Shown here: positions 63,651 to 64,000 of the stretch, piece by piece
How the letters are laid out: each line of letters begins with the position of its first letter
How positions within the stretch are numbered: position 1 is the stretch's first letter
Assembly (NCBI GenBank): GCA_963457665.1
Contig: OY735213.1
Location: forward strand, 56,302,293 to 56,366,292
DNA: 64,000 bases
Reading direction: 5' to 3'
Origin: Thysanoteuthis rhombus
Taxonomy: Eukaryota; Mollusca; Cephalopoda; Oegopsida; Thysanoteuthidae
Translations under genes and position numbers: made by a program
The notes under the pieces: model-generated
The model's input: the letters and a program-made list of their open reading frames with translations, nothing else
Databases searched by the model: none
Told to the model about the DNA's origin: nothing

Positions 63651-64000
63651 TGTTCACATGATATCATGAATATTCTAGTTTACCCTGGTCGTCGAAGAAA
63701 TTTCTGTTTTCATTTTACTTTAAAAATATCAAAAACATCTTGGCGCAGCATTTTCATCTTTTTGATCAATATTTACTGAAAATTAAATGTAGAGGTAAGA
63801 TTGAGTAAAAATACAATTTATCAAGTTTGAAGTAACATAAAATTTCATTTCTACTAAGTTATGTCACGAAATATCGCTGATGTAAGCCTGGCAGAAGACA
63901 TTTGCTAATTGCTAATTATGTGTGGATATGAATTACCCTTTTTCAACTATTTGCAGTATTTATTTCAAACTAATTGTTTCGTTGAAAGTGGTAGTGGTGT

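Larger units (their letters stand above)
57905..64000 (+). other. Start of the next intron of the myosin light-chain gene (3' end not in window)
   Basis: The intron begins with a GTGAGT donor at 57905. I searched by eye for the expected EF-3/EF-4 coding sequence (motifs such as RELLTTMGDRFTDEE and HGAKDKD) and did not find it before 64000, so this intron is at least 6.1 kb. Supported contents are one piggyBac-like MITE copy (59178-59314), a cluster of hAT-like termini (63114-63650), a C17 tract (61933-61949) and short (AT)n at about 58931. Otherwise 60200-63100 shows nothing distinctive. Confidence 0.75.

Noticed and set aside
57905..64000. Search for the last coding exon(s) of the light chain
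   Set aside because: No sequence encoding the expected EF-3/EF-4 motifs or the basic C-terminal tail was seen in any frame by eye, so no exon was called.
1..64000. CRISPR array, phage, operon, toxin or other prokaryotic-type system
   Set aside because: The window is metazoan: spliced gene, (AT)n microsatellites, MITEs and SINE relics. Tandem repeats here are contiguous with no spacer structure.
1..64000. Endogenous virus or autonomous retrotransposon
   Set aside because: No reverse transcriptase, integrase, gag-like or transposase motifs were seen in any open frame of 60 residues or more, and no long terminal repeats were noticed.

Overview
The window is AT-rich, repeat-rich eukaryotic (metazoan) DNA. 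Protein-coding sequence is almost absent: I can support 346 coding bases, in two exons on the + strand. Both belong to one gene, a non-muscle/smooth-muscle type myosin regulatory light chain (MYL9/MYL12/Drosophila spaghetti-squash family). Exon A (coding 23933-24116) carries the start codon, the basic N-terminus with the Thr-Ser phosphorylation site, and the first EF-hand. Exon B (57743-57904) carries the central part of the protein up to the third EF-hand loop. A 33.6 kb intron separates them. Both junctions have GT/AG borders and phase 1, and the reading frame joins across them. The C-terminal third (about 55-60 residues) was not found before the right edge. The splice acceptor just before the ATG shows that a 5' untranslated exon lies further upstream, but I could not locate it.

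The protein is intermediate between insect and vertebrate homologues. That, with very large introns, low GC and abundant short dispersed repeats, suggests a lophotrochozoan, plausibly a mollusc and perhaps a cephalopod. The taxonomic call is inference.

Layout: 1-23928 is upstream flank or 5' intron. It holds degenerate tRNA-derived SINE pieces, a tandemly duplicated 157-bp unit, several short dispersed repeats, (AT)n tracts and a striking array of 29.3 identical copies of a 20-bp pyrimidine-rich unit (13265-13850). Region 24117-57742 is the large intron. It holds at least five families of 100-300 bp dispersed repeats, mostly in pairs, plus hAT-like and piggyBac-like MITEs, a degenerate minisatellite (about 48080-48440), many (AT)n microsatellites and long homopolymers. 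Region 57905-64000 is the start of the next intron, with a third piggyBac-like MITE copy and a cluster of hAT-like termini near 63.1-63.6 kb.

No CRISPR array, operon, rRNA, intact tRNA, reverse transcriptase, transposase or other conserved ORF was recognised. I see no evidence of a new multi-gene system. The material worth following is the repeat architecture: several apparently uncharacterised non-autonomous element families that can be aligned to each other within this one window, and the unusually homogeneous 20-bp array. All repeat boundaries were found by eye and are approximate.
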